A stretch of DNA of 64,000 bases, taken from Alterisphingorhabdus sp051668705. Lineage in GTDB: Bacteria; Pseudomonadota; Alphaproteobacteria; Sphingomonadales; Sphingomonadaceae. Location of the stretch: NCBI RefSeq assembly GCF_051668705.1, contig NZ_CP196351.1:2046001-2110000 (forward strand), read 5' to 3'. The notes under the pieces are model-generated. The model saw only the letters and a program-made list of their open reading frames with translations. It did not search any database and was not told the origin of the DNA. Both the position numbers and the translations under genes were made by a program. Shown here piece after piece: positions 60,419-64,000 of this stretch (positions are counted from its first letter, which is position 1; every line of letters begins with the position of its first letter).

Positions 60419-62176
60419 ATGACCGACCAACCCGTTTTCGATCATCTGCTGCAACGCCTCGCGGCACAGCTTGGTCTTCTCTACCCTGATCATGATGGCT
60501 TGGAGTTGGCGCGGTCTATCGTCACGCGCTTCTGGCCAAAAGGACGCGAGGCTGTGTCGTCACGTCAGAGCCGGGAGGACGCATTGTGGGATGAACGCAA
60601 TGTGGTAATGATCACTTATGGCAACAGCATTTTGGAAAAAGATGAAAAACCGCTCAAAACACTACACAAATTCCTGAAAAACCATATCGGCACCACGATC
60701 AGCGCCGTGCATATTCTGCCCTTTTTCCCCTATAGTTCGGATGATGGCTTTTCAGTCATCGACTATTTGCAGGTTGATGACAATCTGGGTGATTGGGACG
60801 ATATTGAAGCGATTGCCAGTGACTACCGGCTTATGGGTGATCTGGTCATCAATCATGGTTCCAGCAAATCGCAATGGTTCCAGCAATTTTTGTCAGACAA
60901 AGCGCCTGGCAAAGACTATTTCTATACTGCCGATCCGGCCAGCGATCTGGGCGATGTCGTCCGTCCGCGCTCTCACCCGCTGCTCACCCCTTTCCGTACC
61001 GCAGCCGGTGACCGGCATGTGTGGAGCACATTCAGCCCCGACCAGCTTGATTTTGACTTTACCAATCCGGATGTTCTGCTGGAATTTGTGTCCATCATCG
61101 CGGAATATATTGCGCATGGCGTGCGGATTTTTCGGCTCGATGCTGTGGCATTTTTGTGGAAGAAGATCGGCACGCCATCAATAAATCTGGATGAGACGCA
61201 CGAAATTATCCGCCTTTTGCGCACTTTGATGGACCATCATGAAGAAACATTGGTCATCATCACTGAGACAAATATTCCCAATCATGAGAATCTGACCTAT
61301 TTCGGCAATCAGAATGAAGCGCATATTATCTATAACTTCTCTTTGCCGCCATTGCTTGTCCATGCGCTGCTGACCGGCGACAGCCTTTATCTTAAACGCC
61401 TGACACGCAGCAATCCACCAGCGCTTAATGGATGCACCTATTTGAACTTCACTGCCAGCCATGACGGTATCGGCCTGCGCCCGACAGAGGGCGTGCTGCC
61501 GCAAGGTGAAGTTGATCATATGCTGGCCGCAATGCAGCGCTTTGGTGGGCGTATTTCCATGCGACGTGGGCCGGGCGGCACAGAAAAGCCGTATGAAATG
61601 AATATCTCCTTTTTCGAGGCGATGCAGGGCACTGTCGACGGGCCGGATGAATTTCAGATAGAACGCTTCATGGCCGCTATGGCGGTGATGCTGGCACTAG
61701 AGGGTATCCCGGCCATCTATATCCATAGCTTGCTGGCCACCCCCAATGGCTATGAAGAGGTCAATCTAACCGGGCAGAACCGTTCGATTAACCGGCGACG
61801 ACTGGATTATGACGCGTTGACAGCCAAGCTGGATGACCCGCAAACCGTGGAGGCACAGGTTTTTGCGCAAGTGACAGCATTGATCGATGCCCGCAAGGCG
61901 CAAAAGGCTTTCCATCCCAATGCCGTACAATTCACACTCACATTGCCCGAAGGTCTGTTTGGTATTTGGCGCCAAAGCATTGACCGCAAGCAAAGCATTT
62001 TTGCGGTCACCAATGTTACCAACAGCACGAAAAACCTCTCATTGGCCGATATCAATCTGATTAGCGGTGATAGCTGGCATGATCTAATATCGGGCGCGCT
62101 TATTGAGGATATCGAAGCGGATTTCCCATTAACGCCCTATCAGACAGTGTGGATTAGCAATGGCGCGATGCCATAG
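60419..62176 (+). CDS. GH13 glucoside phosphorylase, probable glucosylglycerate phosphorylase
   Basis: A 585-aa cytoplasmic glycoside hydrolase family 13 subfamily 18 enzyme (sucrose phosphorylase-like). The barrel motifs are AVHILPFFPYSSDDGFSVIDY, RLMGDLVINHGSS, GVRIFRLDAVAFLWK with the nucleophile Asp at about residue 241, and VIITETNIPNHENL with the acid/base Glu at about residue 283. NFTASHDGIGLRP is the usual transition-state segment. Sucrose, glucosylglycerol and glucosylglycerate phosphorylases all belong here; the neighbourhood (GpgS, phosphatase, glycerate kinase) points to glucosylglycerate, giving glucose 1-phosphate and glycerate. Start 60419 is used; a TTG at 60410 is also possible. 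Confidence 0.87.
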   Translation: MTDQPVFDHLLQRLAAQLGLLYPDHDGLELARSIVTRFWPKGREAVSSRQSREDALWDERNVVMITYGNSILEKDEKPLKTLHKFLKNHIGTTISAVHILPFFPYSSDDGFSVIDYLQVDDNLGDWDDIEAIASDYRLMGDLVINHGSSKSQWFQQFLSDKAPGKDYFYTADPASDLGDVVRPRSHPLLTPFRTAAGDRHVWSTFSPDQLDFDFTNPDVLLEFVSIIAEYIAHGVRIFRLDAVAFLWKKIGTPSINLDETHEIIRLLRTLMDHHEETLVIITETNIPNHENLTYFGNQNEAHIIYNFSLPPLLVHALLTGDSLYLKRLTRSNPPALNGCTYLNFTASHDGIGLRPTEGVLPQGEVDHMLAAMQRFGGRISMRRGPGGTEKPYEMNISFFEAMQGTVDGPDEFQIERFMAAMAVMLALEGIPAIYIHSLLATPNGYEEVNLTGQNRSINRRRLDYDALTAKLDDPQTVEAQVFAQVTALIDARKAQKAFHPNAVQFTLTLPEGLFGIWRQSIDRKQSIFAVTNVTNSTKNLSLADINLISGDSWHDLISGALIEDIEADFPLTPYQTVWISNGAMP

Positions 62177-62211
62177 CCCATTATACCTGAATAGGTGCAA
62201 TAGGCTTAATG

Positions 62212-63426
62212 CTAATCCGCATTGTCCAGCCTTACTGCTTCGGTAAAGCGTTCCGTAAAGTCCGGAATGGCACTGTTGATACGGTTCCAATTGGCCATAA
62301 AAGGCGTCTCATTGGGCGACTCCAGAAACATTTCACCAGCGGTCATGATATTTTGCGCAAACAGCTCAACCGTGGTTTCTTCTTCGTGCCTATCCAGCGT
62401 GAGGCCGTTCATCACGGCATCATGATAGAAAGTCTCAATCCGGTCCAGCGCCATGCGGAAATAGGTGGCCTTTAATGTGCGGAATGTTTCTTGCGACAAG
62501 ACCTGCCCGTCAGTGGCCAACTTGCGGAATATCGACTTGGTGATGTCGATACTCATTTTCGACAAGCCTTTGTCCTGATTATCATGCGATACTGATTGGT
62601 GCTTATGATCGTAATTGTCCGCAACCTCGACCTGACAAATGGTCTGGATTGACTGGTTGCGCCAGATTTCTGACAAAACGCCCACTTCCAGCCCCCAATC
62701 AGAAGGGATACGGATATTTTTGACCACTTGGCGGCCCATCGCAAATTCCCCCGCCAACGCATAGCGGAAGCTGTTGAGATAGGTCAGATAGTCATTAGGC
62801 TCGCAGACTTTCTCCAGTGCGGCCAGCAATGGCCCGATTAGCAAGCGCACCACGCGCCCGTTTAACTTCTCCGTCGTTGTCCGCGCATAATAGCCTTTGG
62901 AGAAAACATAGGGGAAAGTAGGGTTTGCAACCGGATACATGAGCCGCGCCAACATGCCGCGATCATAAGTCAAAATATCACAATCATGCAGGCCAACCAT
63001 TTGGGCATTGGTGGCGGAGAGAAAATAACCAAAGCAGAACCAGACATTACGCCCCTTGCCCGGTTCAGCGGGTGACAGGCCATGCTCTTTCAGCTCTTCG
63101 TCAAGCGCGGTTAAACGCGGGCCGCTATTCCACAAAATATGATGGCGTTGTGGCAGGCGTGAGAAATAGTTTTTCGCATAGGCAAATTGCTCTTTATCAG
63201 CCCTGTCCAACCCGATGATAATATCGTCAAGATAGGGAACTTCACACAATTGATCGACGATATTTTCTAGCGCTGGGCCTTCTAACTCTGAAAACAGACT
63301 GGGCAAAACCAGTGCCATCGGATTGGCTTTGCTAAACCCCACCAATTCGGATTCAAGCGACTCAACCGAGCGGTCCGACAGATTGTGAAGCGTTGAAATT
63401 ACACCATTTTGATAAAAGTCAGCCAT
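62212..63426 (-). CDS. Glucosyl-3-phosphoglycerate synthase (GT81 GpgS-like)
   Basis: A 404-aa glycosyltransferase of the GT81 type. The nucleotide-sugar/metal motif is QMVGLHDCDILTYDRGM, and FPYVFSKGYYARTTTEKLNGRVVRLL is the characteristic later block. It joins glucose from a nucleotide sugar to 3-phosphoglycerate, the first step of glucosylglycerate synthesis. The next gene in the operon is the phosphatase for its product; the phosphorylase is convergent on it. The enzyme looks complete, starting MADFYQNGVIS. Confidence 0.85.
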   Translation of the reverse strand: MADFYQNGVISTLHNLSDRSVESLESELVGFSKANPMALVLPSLFSELEGPALENIVDQLCEVPYLDDIIIGLDRADKEQFAYAKNYFSRLPQRHHILWNSGPRLTALDEELKEHGLSPAEPGKGRNVWFCFGYFLSATNAQMVGLHDCDILTYDRGMLARLMYPVANPTFPYVFSKGYYARTTTEKLNGRVVRLLIGPLLAALEKVCEPNDYLTYLNSFRYALAGEFAMGRQVVKNIRIPSDWGLEVGVLSEIWRNQSIQTICQVEVADNYDHKHQSVSHDNQDKGLSKMSIDITKSIFRKLATDGQVLSQETFRTLKATYFRMALDRIETFYHDAVMNGLTLDRHEEETTVELFAQNIMTAGEMFLESPNETPFMANWNRINSAIPDFTERFTEAVRLDNAD

Positions 63427-63456
63427 GCGTATCCCTCTTTGAAGGATACAGACTAG

Positions 63457-64000
63457 TCAGCTTTCACTCAGGTTAAAACCCAATTCAGATAAAATATTTT
63501 GCACCGCAGCATTCCAGCCTTTTGGGCCAGGGTGCGGCGCAATATGCATATGCGGGCCATTGGCAGAAATCGTCACGCCATCCGGGTTTGGCATAATCAC
63601 GCCATGGTCCGCGGCTTTGATCATAGCCAGATCATTGGGTCCATCTCCCAAAGCAATGGTAACAATATCCCGGTCTGGCGCTCGATCGGCAAATGCAGCA
63701 GCTATGCGTGCCATCGCCATTTCCTTAGTGGCATGACCAGTTAAGTGGAAAAAGCGTCCCCCGCGCTGAACACGGATATTCGCCGCTTCCATATGCGCCG
63801 TTAAAGCTGCCATTTGCTGATCAGAACCCGACCATGAAAAAGGTTCACTGGCCTCACGCTTCCCTGCCCGCTTTGCGCTCTCCAGCGACAGGCCGGTTGA
63901 TTGCGCAATGTCTGTAACGCTCATATCTGAAAAGCCAGTGATATGCTGGCGTATATCGTGCGGCAATGTTGCAATGGCGGACAATATATCGGCGTAGGAA
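63457..64000 (-). CDS. Mannosyl/glucosyl-3-phosphoglycerate phosphatase (HAD), 5' end outside window
   Basis: C-terminal part (about 180 residues) of a HAD phosphatase of the mannosyl-3-phosphoglycerate phosphatase family. HITGFSDMSVTDIAQSTGLS and KREASEPFSWSGSD are family marks, with the HAD motif IALGDGPNDLAMIKAADHGVIM. The frame is open to the window edge, so the catalytic N-terminal Asp motif lies beyond 64000. Its product would be glucosylglycerate (or mannosylglycerate). It is upstream of the gpgS-like gene by 30 bases, same strand. Confidence 0.83.
   Translation of the reverse strand, partial: SYADILSAIATLPHDIRQHITGFSDMSVTDIAQSTGLSLESAKRAGKREASEPFSWSGSDQQMAALTAHMEAANIRVQRGGRFFHLTGHATKEMAMARIAAAFADRAPDRDIVTIALGDGPNDLAMIKAADHGVIMPNPDGVTISANGPHMHIAPHPGPKGWNAAVQNILSELGFNLSES

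Noticed and set aside
1..64000. CRISPR arrays, insertion sequences or prophage genes
   Set aside because: No regularly spaced repeats, no transposase or phage structural genes were found on reading both strands.

Overview
The window looks like a chromosomal segment of a sphingomonad-type alphaproteobacterium (order Sphingomonadales; a Sphingorhabdus/Parasphingorhabdus/Sphingopyxis-like genome is my guess). This is inferred from gene content: an alphaproteobacterial FlgM/FliA pair, a zeta-type F1-ATPase inhibitor, CrtZ, Tad/Cpa pilus genes, many TonB/GST/alpha-beta hydrolase genes, roughly 50% GC and strong use of ATG/GTG/TTG starts with 4-bp stop/start overlaps. No insertion sequence, prophage or CRISPR array was seen.

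Layout. 1-3.7 kb: partial TamA-like outer-membrane assembly factor, Bpt N-degron transferase, threonine ammonia-lyase. 3.9-7.8 kb: dehydrogenase/amidohydrolase pair, two tandem paralogous small secreted membrane-anchored proteins, then a gene-poor stretch with a perfect inverted repeat and a candidate single-hairpin small RNA with a C-rich loop. 7.8-14.4 kb: dense housekeeping operon on the minus strand (tatCBA, scpBA, nagZ, SPOR protein, argS). 14.6-20.5 kb: lipoprotein, ispH-thrB-rnhA, a 58-aa DUF1508 protein, FAD oxidoreductase, alpha/beta hydrolase. 20.6-27.7 kb: cpaA-B-C-D-E-tadB-tadC pilus operon, notably without the CpaF motor ATPase or a pilin gene.

27.8-35.0 kb: tyrosine/homogentisate catabolism (fahA, a VOC dioxygenase-like gene, hppD, maiA) with a MarR regulator and a TonB-dependent receptor, but no homogentisate dioxygenase; a membrane cyclic-nucleotide-binding protein with the layout of Popeye-domain proteins sits between hppD and marR. 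35.0-43.2 kb: a probable organoarsenic (arsenosugar-like) locus: two rSAM-associated transferases, a small membrane protein, an SDR, ArsM, a mercuric-reductase-like flavoprotein and a radical SAM enzyme. It is interrupted at 40.5-42.1 kb by orphan accessory genes bracketed by a near-identical direct repeat.

43.2-47.0 kb: NUDIX hydrolase and an isolated flagellar regulatory set (fliA, flgM, sigma-54 activator). 47.4-54.5 kb: grxD-bolA, zeta inhibitor, quinone reductase, crtZ, EamA, GST, SulP, folK. 54.6-58.4 kb: putA. 58.6 kb: tRNA-Lys(TTT). 59-64 kb: a glucosylglycerate cycle: GpgS and a sugar-phosphoglycerate phosphatase make glucosylglycerate, a GH13 phosphorylase splits it, and a glycerate kinase returns the glycerate to glycolysis.

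The strongest candidates for new biology are the organoarsenic locus with its radical SAM enzyme, the Popeye-like protein, the glucosylglycerate synthesis/recycling cluster, the incomplete Tad and homogentisate gene sets, and the candidate anti-Shine-Dalgarno hairpin RNA.
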